Source of the DNA: CAVTBX01 sp963733135
Lineage (GTDB): Bacteria > Actinomycetota > Thermoleophilia > Gaiellales > Gaiellaceae
Assembly (NCBI GenBank): GCA_963733135.1
Contig: CAVTBX010000008.1
Coordinates: forward strand, 124,001-188,000
DNA: 64,000 nt
Reading direction: 5' to 3'
Shown: in pieces, positions 9,145 to 17,999 of the stretch
Position numbering within the stretch: position 1 is the first letter of the stretch
Layout: each line of letters opens with the position of its first letter
Program-made: the position numbers and the translations under genes
The notes under the pieces: model-generated
The model's input: only the letters and a program-made list of their open reading frames with translations
Told to the model about the DNA's origin: nothing
The model's database searches: none

Positions 9145-9770
9145 GCGCGGGCGTGTGCGAGAACAGCGGCTTCGATCCGCCGGACGACCTCGTCGATCGT
9201 CAGGTCGGTCGTGTCGATCGTCTCCGCGTCCTCGGCCGCTTGGAGCTGTCCCGCGTCGCGCTCGTCCCGAAGGCGCAGGTCGGTGGCAAGCGCGTCGGCG
9301 CCGATCCCGGGCCGCTCGGCTTCGCGCCGCTCGGCACGCACGGACGCGTCCGCGACCAGGTAGACCTTGACGTCGGCGTGCGGGACGACGACGGCGCCGA
9401 TGTCGCGCCCTTCCATGATCGCGTCACCGGCATCGGCAAGCGCGCGCTGGCGCTCTCGCAGCACCTCGCGGACTGCGTCGTGACGGGCCACGGAGGAGAC
9501 GACGCGGTCGATCTCGGCGGTTCGGATGGCCTCGGTCACGTCCTCGTCGGCGATGCGGATCCGGCTCCCTTCGATCTCGGTGGGGTTCTGCCTGGCGAGA
9601 CTCGCAAGCGTCTCCGAGTCGTCGAGGTCGATGCCGCGGCCGAGCGCGAGCCAGGTGAGAGCGCGGTACATGGCTCCCGTGTCGAGATAGCGGAACCCGA
9701 GGCGCTCAGCCAGGAGCCTGGCGACCGTGCTCTTGCCGGTGCCGGCGGGCCCGTCGATCGCGACGATCAT
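9141..9770 (-). CDS. cmk: Cytidylate kinase
   Basis: Phosphorylates CMP and dCMP with ATP. The 209-residue protein starts with the P-loop GPAGTGKST, followed by YLDTGAMYRALTW and the central GRDIGAVV motif that binds the cytidine nucleotide. A strong Shine-Dalgarno sequence (gaggagggtccc) directly precedes the ATG, so it is probably translated independently of aroA, which ends 58 bases upstream. Downstream plsC overlaps by 4 bases. Confidence 0.96.
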   Translation of the reverse strand: MIVAIDGPAGTGKSTVARLLAERLGFRYLDTGAMYRALTWLALGRGIDLDDSETLASLARQNPTEIEGSRIRIADEDVTEAIRTAEIDRVVSSVARHDAVREVLRERQRALADAGDAIMEGRDIGAVVVPHADVKVYLVADASVRAERREAERPGIGADALATDLRLRDERDAGQLQAAEDAETIDTTDLTIDEVVRRIEAAVLAHARA

Positions 9771-9828
9771 GGGACCCTCCTCGAACGGACGGGCCTCGGC
9801 CCGCCCGCGTTCGCCGCGACGGCCTCCA

Positions 9829-11145
9829 TCAGCGCTCCGCGAGTGTCTCGAGCATCCCGAAAAAGTCGGGGAAGCTTACAGCGACGGTCTCGGCACCTTC
9901 GATCTCGACGCCCTCGCGCGAGACCAGCCCGGCGATCGCGCCGAGCATCGCGATGCGGTGGTCGCCGCGCGTGTCGACGGTCGTACCTCCCCGGGGGCGG
10001 GTGGGAACACCCTGCACCCTGAGGCCACCATCCGTCGTTCGGATGTGGATTCCGAGTGGCCGTAGCGCTTCTTTCACGCTTTCGAGCCGATCCGATTCCT
10101 TTACACGTAGCTCCTGCGCGCCTGTGACGACGCTCTCCCCACGAGCGAGACCCGCGACGAGGGCGAAGAGCGGCAGCTCGTCGATCAGAAGCGGAACCTC
10201 GGCCGGCCCGATCCGTGTCGCGACGAGCTCGGCGGGCTCGACCTCGAGATCGGCGACAGGCTCGCCGCCTGCCTGGCGTCGGTTGAAGAGCGCGATCCGG
10301 GCGCCCATCCGCTCCAGGACGGTGATGAAGCCCGTCCGGGTCGGGTTCACGCCGACGCCGTGGATGCGGACGCTGGATCCCGGGAGCAGCGTGGCCGCAG
10401 CGACGAAGGGCGCGGCCGAGGAGAAGTCGCCTGGGATCTCGAGGCGCAGCGGCTCGAGCCGCTCGGCCGGCCAGACACGTACCTCGCGGGGGGTTCGGCG
10501 GATGCGCGCGCCGAGGGCGCCCAGAAGCCGCTCCGTGTGGTCACGTGTCGGCGCCGGCTCGACGACGGCCGTCGCGCCTCCGGAGGCGAGGAGGCCCGCG
10601 AGGAGGACGCACGATTTCACCTGCGCGCTCGCGACGGGCAGCTCCCAGCGGATTCGCTGGAGTGCAGCGCCGTCCACGCGCAGCGGTGCATGGCCGTCGG
10701 TCGTCTCGACACCGGCGCCCATTTCCCGCAGCGGGTCTGCGACCCGGTCGAGCGGCCGGCGCGAGAGCGACTCGTCCCCGACGAGCTCGAAGCTCCCCTC
10801 CTGGCCTGCGAGGAGCCCCGGGAGGAGGCGCATGAGAGTGCCCGCGTTCCGGCAGTCGATCGGGGCGCCGGGCTCCCGCAGGCCGCGCAGGCCGACACCC
10901 CGGATGCGGACTCGGTCACCGTCCGCGTCAAGCTGCGCCCCGAGCGCGCGGACGGCATCCAAGGAGGCGAGCGTGTCGGCGGACGCGCCGAACCCGGAGA
11001 TCTCGCTCTCCCCGTCCGCCACTGCCCCGAGGAGAACGGCGCGGTGGGAGATTGACTTGTCACCCGGCACCGCGATCCCACCGACGAGCGCGGCGGCAGG
11101 TTCGATCCTCAACGCACCACTCGGAGGCACGACCGGGCGAGGCAT
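9829..11145 (-). CDS. aroA: 3-phosphoshikimate 1-carboxyvinyltransferase (EPSP synthase)
   Basis: Sixth shikimate-pathway step, joining shikimate 3-phosphate and PEP. At 438 residues it shows GDKSISHRA near residue 29, the NAGTLMRL motif near 105, the KESDR motif and the closing DHRIAM segment. The ATG at 11145 lies inside a 20-base perfect palindrome (repeat at 11135). An in-frame TTG at 11112 would begin MRIEPA, the usual family start, and may be the real or ancestral one. Follows tyrA by 9 bases in the aroF-tyrA-aroA operon. Confidence 0.95.
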   Translation of the reverse strand: MPRPVVPPSGALRIEPAAALVGGIAVPGDKSISHRAVLLGAVADGESEISGFGASADTLASLDAVRALGAQLDADGDRVRIRGVGLRGLREPGAPIDCRNAGTLMRLLPGLLAGQEGSFELVGDESLSRRPLDRVADPLREMGAGVETTDGHAPLRVDGAALQRIRWELPVASAQVKSCVLLAGLLASGGATAVVEPAPTRDHTERLLGALGARIRRTPREVRVWPAERLEPLRLEIPGDFSSAAPFVAAATLLPGSSVRIHGVGVNPTRTGFITVLERMGARIALFNRRQAGGEPVADLEVEPAELVATRIGPAEVPLLIDELPLFALVAGLARGESVVTGAQELRVKESDRLESVKEALRPLGIHIRTTDGGLRVQGVPTRPRGGTTVDTRGDHRIAMLGAIAGLVSREGVEIEGAETVAVSFPDFFGMLETLAER

Positions 11146-11159
11146 GCCTCGCCCCTACG
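11135..11159. repeat. GTAGGGGC-type inverted repeat, copy A
   Basis: A perfect 20-base palindrome (GGGCGAGGCA/TGCCTCGCCC) followed by CTACG. It contains the aroA ATG at its centre, and the tyrA stop codon is in its CTA tail. Near-identical copies at 43535 and 48347 share the format inverted repeat plus CTAC, so this is a dispersed element rather than coding chance. Confidence 0.75.
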
Positions 11160-12255
11160 CATCGGAGGGCTCGACCGCGGGCGAGACGATGACCGAGTAC
11201 CCCTGCGCCTCGAGGAGCTCCGCGGCTCTGCGGGCTTCCGTTTCGCCTGCGACGAGCACCGTCAGCGTCCCGCCGCGCTCGGGAGACATGTGCTGGAGCT
11301 CGAAGTCTTCGATGTTGATCTTCTCCGCGCCGAGCGCCTGCGTGATCCCGGAGAGAACTCCCGGCCGATCGGGGACGTGCACGCGCAGCCGCTGGAGCTC
11401 GCCCGCGCCCGGGTAGGCCTCCGCGAGCAGCCGCCGCCGGTTTCCAGCCGCCTCACCGATCCAGCGGGCGAGGAAGCCGGCGTCTCGGGTCTCGAGCGCG
11501 CGCTCCACCTCCTCGACGCGGCGTCGGTGCTCGGCGAGCGCCGCGCGGAGCTCGTCGGCGTTCTCGGAGAAGATGTCGACCCAGATCCGCGGGTTGGCGC
11601 CTCCGACGCGGGTCATGTCCCGTAGCGACCCGCCCGCAGCCGCAAGCGGCTCGTGCCCGTCGACCCGCATCGAGCCCGCGTGGTTCAGGAGCACGTTCGC
11701 AAGCGCATGCGGGAGGTGGCTCGTGAGCGCCACGAGCCGGTCGTGGGCTCGGGGATCGACGGCGATCGGAATCGCGCCGAGCGAGGCCACGAAGCCGTGC
11801 AGCGCCCGGTAGCGCTCGGGCTCGGTCTCGGCAAGGGGCGTGAGGAACCAGGTGGCGCCGCGGAACAGGTCGCCGTTCGCATTCGCCGGCCCGTGCGCTT
11901 CGGACCCCGCGACCGGGTGGCCGCCGACGAACCGCTGCCGGTCGGCGGCGGCAGCACAGACCGACCCCTTGGTCGAACCGACGTCGGTCACCGTTGCCGA
12001 GCCGCCGGCGCCGAGCACCGCCTCGACCTGCGCCGGGAGTGTGGCGACGGGCGTCGCAACCACCGCGAGGTCGACATCCCTTACGGCCTCTGCCATTGAT
12101 CCGGCCGGCTCGACAGCGCCTCGCTCTTCGGCGCCCCGGAGGGCTTCGGAGTCGGCGTCCCATCCAGTCACGAACAGGCCTGCTGCGCGGGCGGCCAGAC
12201 CAACCGAAGCCCCGATCAGGCCAGTCCCGACGATGCCGATCCGGTGGACATTCAT
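11155..12255 (-). CDS. tyrA: Prephenate dehydrogenase with C-terminal ACT domain
   Basis: Oxidative decarboxylation of prephenate towards tyrosine, NAD(P)-dependent. The 366-residue protein has the Rossmann motif GIVGTGLIGASVG at the start, the catalytic region GGHPVAGSEAHG near residue 117, the all-helical dimer domain (LTSHLPHALANVL) and an ACT domain from about residue 292 (LRVHVPDRPGVLSGITQALG), which suggests amino-acid feedback control. Second gene of the aroF-tyrA-aroA operon; 35 bases separate it from aroF, and an imperfect hairpin fills that gap. Confidence 0.95.
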   Translation of the reverse strand: MNVHRIGIVGTGLIGASVGLAARAAGLFVTGWDADSEALRGAEERGAVEPAGSMAEAVRDVDLAVVATPVATLPAQVEAVLGAGGSATVTDVGSTKGSVCAAAADRQRFVGGHPVAGSEAHGPANANGDLFRGATWFLTPLAETEPERYRALHGFVASLGAIPIAVDPRAHDRLVALTSHLPHALANVLLNHAGSMRVDGHEPLAAAGGSLRDMTRVGGANPRIWVDIFSENADELRAALAEHRRRVEEVERALETRDAGFLARWIGEAAGNRRRLLAEAYPGAGELQRLRVHVPDRPGVLSGITQALGAEKINIEDFELQHMSPERGGTLTVLVAGETEARRAAELLEAQGYSVIVSPAVEPSDA

Positions 12256-12257
12256 GC

Positions 12258-12287
12258 CCGCGGAAAATGCGAACGCATTCTTCGCGG
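12258..12287. other. Imperfect hairpin between aroF and tyrA
   Basis: An inverted repeat (CCGCGGAAAATGCG-AAC-GCATTCTTCGCGG with two mismatches) fills almost all of the 35-base gap just upstream of the tyrA ATG. It has no T-tract. It could tune translation or stability of tyrA in the operon; this is inference. Confidence 0.4.
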
Positions 12288-12290
12288 CAC

Positions 12291-13331
12291 TTAGCCGATT
12301 ACGCGGCCCATGAGGGACGCCAGCGCCCGGATCTCGTCCGCGAAGGCGCCGAAGTCCTCCGCGGCGATCTGCTGCGCGGCATCCGAGAGCGCCTGGTCGG
12401 GCTCAGGATGAACCTCGACGATGATCCCGTCTGCGCCGGCCGCCACAGCCGCACGAGCGAGAGGCGCCACGAGGTCTCGGCGCCCGGCCGCGTGCGAGGG
12501 ATCCACGACGACCGGCAGGTGAGTCTCCTCCTTCAGGACCGGCACCGCTCCGATGTCGAGCGTGAACCGGGTCGAGCGCTCGAACGTCCGGATGCCGCGC
12601 TCGCACAGCATCACCTGCGAGTTCCCCTCGCGGAGGATGTACTCGGCTGCCATCAGGAGCTCCTCGATGGACGAGGCTGCGCCGCGCTTCAGGAGCACGG
12701 CCTTTCCGGCCCGGCCGACCTCCGAGAGGAGCGTGAAGTTCTGCATGTTCCGCGCGCCGATTTGGATGACGTCCGCGGCCTCGACGACCGCCTCGACGTG
12801 CCGCGCGTCCATGAGTTCGGTGACGATGGGGAGCCCGGTCTCCTCGCGGGCCTCGACGAGGATGTCGAGCCCCTCCTGGCCGAGGCCCTGGAAGGCGTAT
12901 GGCGACGAGCGCGGCTTGAACGCCCCGCCGCGGAGCATCGTCGCCCCGGCCTCCTGCACGGCGCGGGCGGCCGCGAAGGTCTGCTCCCGGTACTCGACCG
13001 AGCACGGACCTGCGATCAGCCCGAAGTAGCCGTCGCCGATCCTCCGGCCGCGTGCCGAGACGACGGTCGGCTCGGGAGAGAGCTCGCGCGACACGAGCTT
13101 GTACGGCTTCAGGATCGGCAGCACCTGCTCGACACCGGGGTAGCCCTCGAGCGGCAACGCCGCAAGCAGGTCGCGCTCGCCGATCGCGCCGATCACTGTC
13201 GCCTCCTTGCCTGGCGTCACGTGGGCGTTCGCGCCGGACTCCTCGAGGCGCGCGACGACCTCGTCCACCTGCTCGGCGGTGGCGCTTGCGCCCATCACGA
13301 TCAGAAGCTCGGGGGAACCCGTTACGGCCAT
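12291..13331 (-). CDS. aroF: 3-deoxy-7-phosphoheptulonate synthase (DAHP synthase, type I beta)
   Basis: First shikimate-pathway step, condensing PEP and erythrose 4-phosphate. The 346-residue protein has an N-terminal ferredoxin-like regulatory domain (residues ~8-75) fused to the TIM barrel, with AGPCSVE near 106, LRGGAFKPRSSPYAFQG near 133 and VDPSHAAGRR near 270. This N-terminal extension is known in Thermotoga-type enzymes as the site of tyrosine/phenylalanine inhibition. First gene of the aromatic operon; it diverges from trpS with only 32 bases between starts. Confidence 0.95.
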   Translation of the reverse strand: MAVTGSPELLIVMGASATAEQVDEVVARLEESGANAHVTPGKEATVIGAIGERDLLAALPLEGYPGVEQVLPILKPYKLVSRELSPEPTVVSARGRRIGDGYFGLIAGPCSVEYREQTFAAARAVQEAGATMLRGGAFKPRSSPYAFQGLGQEGLDILVEAREETGLPIVTELMDARHVEAVVEAADVIQIGARNMQNFTLLSEVGRAGKAVLLKRGAASSIEELLMAAEYILREGNSQVMLCERGIRTFERSTRFTLDIGAVPVLKEETHLPVVVDPSHAAGRRDLVAPLARAAVAAGADGIIVEVHPEPDQALSDAAQQIAAEDFGAFADEIRALASLMGRVIG

Positions 13332-13363
13332 CGGGCAAGTGTAGTCCGCGATAATCGGAGCCC

Positions 13364-14386
13364 TTGCGGATCTTCTCCGGCATCCAGCCGACCGGCGCGA
13401 AGCACCTTGGGAACTACTCGGGGGGCTTCCGTCAGTACGCGGCGACCCAGGAGCGCGGCGAGGCGTTCTTCTGCATCGTCGACCTCCACTCGATCACCGT
13501 CGCCTACGACCCGGACGATCTACGGGAGCGGACGCTCGACCTCGCGGCGATGCTCTTCGCTACCGGGCTCGATCCGGACCGCTCGACGGTCTTCATCCAG
13601 AGCCACGTCGCGGCACACGCCGAGGCGGCTTGGCTGCTCAGCTCGGTCACGAGCTTCGGTGAGCTCCGGCGCATGACGCAGTTCAAGGATCGATCCGAGC
13701 GGCAGGAGTTCGTGAGCGCCGGAATGTTCACCTACCCGGTCCTGATGGCCGGCGACATCCTGCTCTACCAGACCCACCAGGTGCCGATCGGCGACGACCA
13801 GCGCCAGCACCTGGAGCTCGCTCGGGATGTCGCGGAGCGCTTCAACCAGCGCTACGGCGAAACCTTCACGCTCCCGGACGGCGTCTATCCGGAGATCGGC
13901 GCGCGCATCATGGATCTCCAGGAGCCCGAGCGGAAGATGTCGACGACCGGTGGGACTCCGCAAGGCACGGTGCTACTTCTCGACGAGCCCGACACAATCC
14001 GCAAGAAGTTCAAGAGCGCGGTCACCGATTCCGGCCGCGACGTGCTGCGGGCCGAGGACAAGCCGGGCATCACGAACCTGATCGACATCCTCTCGGTCGC
14101 GACCGGCGAGGCGCCCGAGGCGATCGAGGCACGCTATGACGGTTCCGGCTACGGACAGTTCAAGACCGACGTCGGAGACGCCGTCGTCGAGCTGCTCGCA
14201 CCGGTGCAGGAGCGCTACGGGACGCTCCGCTCCGACCCGCGTGAGCTGGAGCGGCTGCTAGCGCGCGGCGCGGAGAAGGCACGTCAGGCCTCGGAGCCGA
14301 CCCTCGATTCCATGTACGAGCGGATGGGCTTCGTCAGATCGGCGGCAGGTCGCCTGTTCGGTGCAGCACGGCCGCGCGGGCTGTAG
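13364..14386 (+). CDS. trpS: Tryptophanyl-tRNA synthetase
   Basis: Charges tRNA-Trp. The 340-residue class I synthetase starts at a TTG and shows GIQPTGAKHLGNY (HIGH-equivalent), the QVPIGDDQRQHLELARD active-site stretch and KMSTT (KMSKS-equivalent) near residue 192. The TTG start is chosen because SGIQPTG is normally within ten residues of the N terminus, and no ATG fits. It is a lone plus-strand gene between two minus-strand blocks and shares its 32-base upstream region with aroF. Confidence 0.95.
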   Translation: MRIFSGIQPTGAKHLGNYSGGFRQYAATQERGEAFFCIVDLHSITVAYDPDDLRERTLDLAAMLFATGLDPDRSTVFIQSHVAAHAEAAWLLSSVTSFGELRRMTQFKDRSERQEFVSAGMFTYPVLMAGDILLYQTHQVPIGDDQRQHLELARDVAERFNQRYGETFTLPDGVYPEIGARIMDLQEPERKMSTTGGTPQGTVLLLDEPDTIRKKFKSAVTDSGRDVLRAEDKPGITNLIDILSVATGEAPEAIEARYDGSGYGQFKTDVGDAVVELLAPVQERYGTLRSDPRELERLLARGAEKARQASEPTLDSMYERMGFVRSAAGRLFGAARPRGL

Positions 14387-14400
14387 TAGGCCGTGCTCGG

Positions 14401-16122
14401 CTAGCGTCGCTTGACGACCCGAAATGCGCTCGGACCCATCTGCTCGCCGTAGTTGCCGGCGCTCCGCGGCCCGAAGCCCGGCCAGACATACCAGAGGTAG
14501 CGACCTCGCACGAGCTTGTAGCTCCGGCCTTCAAAGCGCCAGTTCTTGGTCAGGTCGTACGTCGCCCGGGCCGGCCACCTGCTCAGCACCTTGCGCGCGT
14601 TCCCGTTGGCGATACGGTAGAGCTGGACGTTGTAGTAGCGCGCGCGAGCCTTCCCAACCCACTTCAGCGTTGGAGGCCTGGACCTGAGAACCCTGGCCTC
14701 GTCGCGCGGCCGAAGCAGTAGGACCCGGTGCGGGGTGGCGTACCTTGAGATCCCAGGACGATGGTTGCCCGCCTCGTCGAAGCTTCGGATTACATACTGG
14801 TACTGAACGCCGTTCCTCACCCCGCGGTCGCGGAAGACCTCGCGATTGCCTCTGTAGATCGGAGCACCCAACTCGGTCTCGCCGGCTCGGATCCGGTAGA
14901 TGCGAACGTTCGTTAGGTCGGGCGCACCAGGATTGTTCCAGCGAAGCACAACGAGCTGGTCGCCCTCGCGGACACGCAGGCCAGAGACGTTGCGTGGCGC
15001 GTCGGCATCGATCGTGCAGCGGCCCTGGTTGCCAAGTCTCACGCTTACCACGGCCGAAAGTGGGTCGGCGTCGTTTCCCCTCGAATCGCTGGTCCTGAAG
15101 ATGACTGTCGTGTCGCCGCGGGGGAATCTCTCGGGGGCGTTGTTCGTCACTGGCCGGCTGCCATCGACCTCGTCGCTGGCGGTGGGGGCATTGAGGAACT
15201 CCTGGATGCACGGATCGGTGGCGGGAGAGCCCGTGTCCTCGTTTCGAGCTTGCACCACGATGTTCTGCGGCTGGATCACGAACTGGGGCGGAGTGGTGTC
15301 GCGCACGGTGACGTTGAACTGCGCGTTCGCTTCGTTACCGCTCCCGTCGGTCGCGGTACACGTGACCTGAGTCGAGCCGAAGCCGAAGTTCGCTCCGGGC
15401 CCCGGGTTGCAGCCCGGAAGGATGACCCCGCTGACGGTGTCGGTCACCTGAGGAAGCTGATAGACGGGCTGCGGGCTCTGGAATCCCCCCGGAGCGTTTG
15501 CCTCGAGGCTCACGGCAGGTGTGGGCCCGAAGTCTGGGTCGGTCGTGTCCTGAACCCTGACCGTGAATTCCCCCTGGGTCGAGTTGCCGGCCGAGTCGGT
15601 TGCGGTGCATCGAACGGTGTGGGACCCGACCGCGAATGTCCCGGGCGCTGCGTCGCAGTTGACGTTCGGCGAGCCGTCGACGTCGTCGCTGGCGGTGACG
15701 TTGAAGTTCACTTGCGCCCCCGCGGGGGAGGTCGCCTCCTCCGTGATCGTCCCGGGGAGGTTCAGGTTTGGCGGCTGGTCGTCGTACTTGAAGGTGAAGG
15801 TGTCCGAGTATTGCGACTGGGTGGGGTCCGCCGGCATACACGTGCTGGAGACGTTCGCGGAGTTGGAGCCTGGGCCAGAGTAGACGGTCTCGTCCGGAGT
15901 GCAGCTATCGCCGGAAGCCGCACCGGAAAAGGCGATGGTGATCGGACCTGTGTAGAACCCATTGGTGTCAGGACCACGGCCGAACGTCGCCGTCACACCG
16001 TTCGGGCCGGTCTCGCCGCTCGCCACGACTGCCCCTCCGGCCAACAGCGCGGCCAGCCCGGCGAGAGCGAGTACCACGATCCAAATGCGCCGCAGATGTC
16101 TTGCCGCGTTAGAGACTCGCAA
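14401..16122 (-). CDS. Secreted protein with HYR repeats and a fibronectin III-like region
   Basis: A 573-residue exported protein: a signal or anchor helix near residues 12-35, a short Cys-containing domain, then three HYR (hyalin-type) repeats of roughly 80-90 residues (each with TATDxxGN and FxVxVxDTTxP patterns), followed by a fibronectin III-like segment (NVSGLRVREGDQLVVLRW) and a C-terminal basic sugar/cell-wall-style domain (YYNVQLYR, RYLWYVWPGFG). HYR domains are usually adhesive. It overlaps the preceding Gly/Ser-rich gene by 14 bases, so the two are made together. Confidence 0.82.
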   Translation of the reverse strand: MRVSNAARHLRRIWIVVLALAGLAALLAGGAVVASGETGPNGVTATFGRGPDTNGFYTGPITIAFSGAASGDSCTPDETVYSGPGSNSANVSSTCMPADPTQSQYSDTFTFKYDDQPPNLNLPGTITEEATSPAGAQVNFNVTASDDVDGSPNVNCDAAPGTFAVGSHTVRCTATDSAGNSTQGEFTVRVQDTTDPDFGPTPAVSLEANAPGGFQSPQPVYQLPQVTDTVSGVILPGCNPGPGANFGFGSTQVTCTATDGSGNEANAQFNVTVRDTTPPQFVIQPQNIVVQARNEDTGSPATDPCIQEFLNAPTASDEVDGSRPVTNNAPERFPRGDTTVIFRTSDSRGNDADPLSAVVSVRLGNQGRCTIDADAPRNVSGLRVREGDQLVVLRWNNPGAPDLTNVRIYRIRAGETELGAPIYRGNREVFRDRGVRNGVQYQYVIRSFDEAGNHRPGISRYATPHRVLLLRPRDEARVLRSRPPTLKWVGKARARYYNVQLYRIANGNARKVLSRWPARATYDLTKNWRFEGRSYKLVRGRYLWYVWPGFGPRSAGNYGEQMGPSAFRVVKRR

Positions 16123-16942
16123 TACCCAGTCCCAGCAGGAGTGCGATGCTCGCGGCTACGAGGCCGAAGGCGAGGTCGGGCGACCGCATTGGATTGTGGA
16201 AGGCCGGTACCAGCGTGAGCGCACCACCGGCGGCCAAGCCCAGCGCGCCCAACAGGAGCGCGATGATGAGCAGGTCGGGCCCGCCACCCGTTCCGCCGCC
16301 GGTTGGCACCGCGATCAGCTCGTCGGGCTCTTCCGATGTGATCGTGGGCTCGGTCGACGTTGTCGTCGTCTCGTCGGCCTTCTCGTCTGGCTCTTCCTGC
16401 TTCGGCTCTTCCTTCTCCTCGCGGGGCTCCTTCGGCTCGCGGTCGTCATCCCCCTGCGAGGAGGATCCTGCGGAGCCGTTGGATCCTTGAGGCGACCCGG
16501 ACGAGGAGTTCGTCCCGCCGCTCGATGATCCGCCGCCCGACGATCCGGAGCCCGTCGACGGCGCAGGGGTACCGCCGCCCGACCCGGACCCGCCGCCGCT
16601 CGATCCGGAACCGCCGCTCCCACCGCTCGAGCCGGAGCCACTACCGGAGCCACCACCGCCAGAGCCGCCTCCGGACCCACTACCGGACCCGCCCCCGCCG
16701 CTGCCACCGGAAGGTGGCGGGTCGGGACCGGGCGCGGGCGGTTCAGGATTAGGCGCAGGCGGTTCAGGAACGGGCGGGGGCTCCGGTTCAGGCGGCGGCT
16801 CGTCGTCCCCGTCCTCGCCCGGGTCGGGGTCGACCGCATTCACCACTCCTTGCACAACATCGGCGACGTTGGCGGGCGGGTCGGCGCCGGCAGAGCCGGC
16901 GTTCGCCGCGACGCCTACGCAGACGAAGACGAGAATGGCCAT
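16109..16942 (-). CDS. Gly/Ser/Pro-rich exported membrane protein
   Basis: A 277-residue low-complexity protein: N-terminal signal peptide (MAILVFVCVGVAANAGSAGA), a Pro/Glu-rich stretch, about 90 residues of Gly/Ser repeats, an acidic Lys/Glu/Thr stretch and two C-terminal membrane helices (LLIIALLLGALGLAAGGAL and LAFGLVAASIALLLGLGI). It looks like a wall-spanning stalk anchored at its C terminus. The ATG at 16942 starts the signal peptide; a GTG four codons upstream is an alternative. Overlaps the HYR gene downstream, suggesting a two-protein surface unit. No database family recognised. Confidence 0.65.
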   Translation of the reverse strand: MAILVFVCVGVAANAGSAGADPPANVADVVQGVVNAVDPDPGEDGDDEPPPEPEPPPVPEPPAPNPEPPAPGPDPPPSGGSGGGGSGSGSGGGSGGGGSGSGSGSSGGSGGSGSSGGGSGSGGGTPAPSTGSGSSGGGSSSGGTNSSSGSPQGSNGSAGSSSQGDDDREPKEPREEKEEPKQEEPDEKADETTTTSTEPTITSEEPDELIAVPTGGGTGGGPDLLIIALLLGALGLAAGGALTLVPAFHNPMRSPDLAFGLVAASIALLLGLGIASL

Positions 16943-17069
16943 GAGCCTCGCCACGCCAAAGCTTCCGCGCAGGCGATCTCGATGGACTCGACTTCGATCC
17001 TTCTGTCTAAGAACGGTCGGACCCCTCCGCCGCACCACAGCGCCCTCCCAAGCCTGGAGCAACACCAGG

Positions 17070-17816
17070 CTAGGTCTTCTTGGGCCTCCCCGCAAGGGGT
17101 ATCGACACATCCTTGCCTGACGCTGATGAACGTCCCTGCTCTTGCAGGACGATAACTTCGTCTCGCGAGAGCTCACGCCATTCCCCAGGGGCGAGATCCC
17201 CGAGCTCGAGACCCGCGTAACGGCTTCGATGCAGGCGCCGACACGGGTGTCCGACGGCCTCGAGCATCCGCTTCACTTGGTGCTTCTTCCCCTCGTGGAT
17301 CGTGAGCTCGACCCGTCCGGGGCCAAGTCGTCGAACGCGTGCGGGGGCTGTGCGTCCGTCATCGAGCTCCACTCCCTCGCCGAGATGCCGCAGCGTCTCC
17401 GGGCCCGGGTCGCCTTCCACGTCCGCCTCGTAGACCTTCTCCACGCCATAGCGCGGATGCATGAGCCTGTGCGCCAAAGCACCGTCGTTCGTCAGGAGGA
17501 GGAGACCGGTTGTGTCCGCGTCCAGTCGTCCCACGGGCACGACCCGCAGCCTGTGCCCGACCAGCCCGACCACCGTGGGGCGCCCATGCGGATCCCGCGC
17601 GGTCGTCACAACCTCGGGGGGCTTGTGGAAGAGAACGTAGGCGAGCTCTTCGGGTTCTAGCCGTCGCCCGTCGAGCCGAACGTCGTCGGCTCGATCGACG
17701 AAGGTCGCCAGCCCGACCGCCTTGCCGTTCACGGTTACACGGCCGGCGCGGATGAGCTCTTCGGCGCCCCGACGGGACGCGACCCCGGCCCGCGCTAGGT
17801 AGGCATTGAGACGCAC
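17070..17816 (-). CDS. rluB: rRNA pseudouridine synthase, RluB/RsuA family
   Basis: Converts a uridine in 23S rRNA (RluB-type) to pseudouridine. The 248-residue protein has an N-terminal S4 domain (RLNAYLARAGVASRRGAEEL) and the catalytic motif GRLDADTTGLLLLTNDG near residue 100, with the catalytic Asp in it. The GTG at 17816 is used because RLNAYLA is the normal start; the longer in-frame reading adds 16 unrelated residues. In many actinobacteria it follows scpB directly; here a GYD gene and 600 bases separate them. Confidence 0.93.
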   Translation of the reverse strand: MRLNAYLARAGVASRRGAEELIRAGRVTVNGKAVGLATFVDRADDVRLDGRRLEPEELAYVLFHKPPEVVTTARDPHGRPTVVGLVGHRLRVVPVGRLDADTTGLLLLTNDGALAHRLMHPRYGVEKVYEADVEGDPGPETLRHLGEGVELDDGRTAPARVRRLGPGRVELTIHEGKKHQVKRMLEAVGHPCRRLHRSRYAGLELGDLAPGEWRELSRDEVIVLQEQGRSSASGKDVSIPLAGRPKKT

Positions 17817-17887
17817 GGTGTCCCTCCTAGTGATGCAGCCCCGGTTCTGGGTTGTGAGCACCAAGCGAGAGATCGCACTCGTCCGCC

Positions 17888-17908
17888 GCGGAGGCTGGTT
17901 GCCTCCGC
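17888..17908. other. Stem-loop in the rluB/GYD divergent gap
   Basis: A perfect 8-base stem, GCGGAGGC-TGGTT-GCCTCCGC, in the 183-base region between rluB (minus, start 17816) and the GYD gene (plus, start 18000). It has no T-tract. It could be a leader structure for either gene. Confidence 0.4.
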
Positions 17909-17999
17909 AAGGGCGAGGGTGAACTCTCGCGCCGCGTGATCGCGGGCCAGAAGTTGGGCTGCATTGCTAGGTGGGACACCTAACAGTCATTATCCGCGC

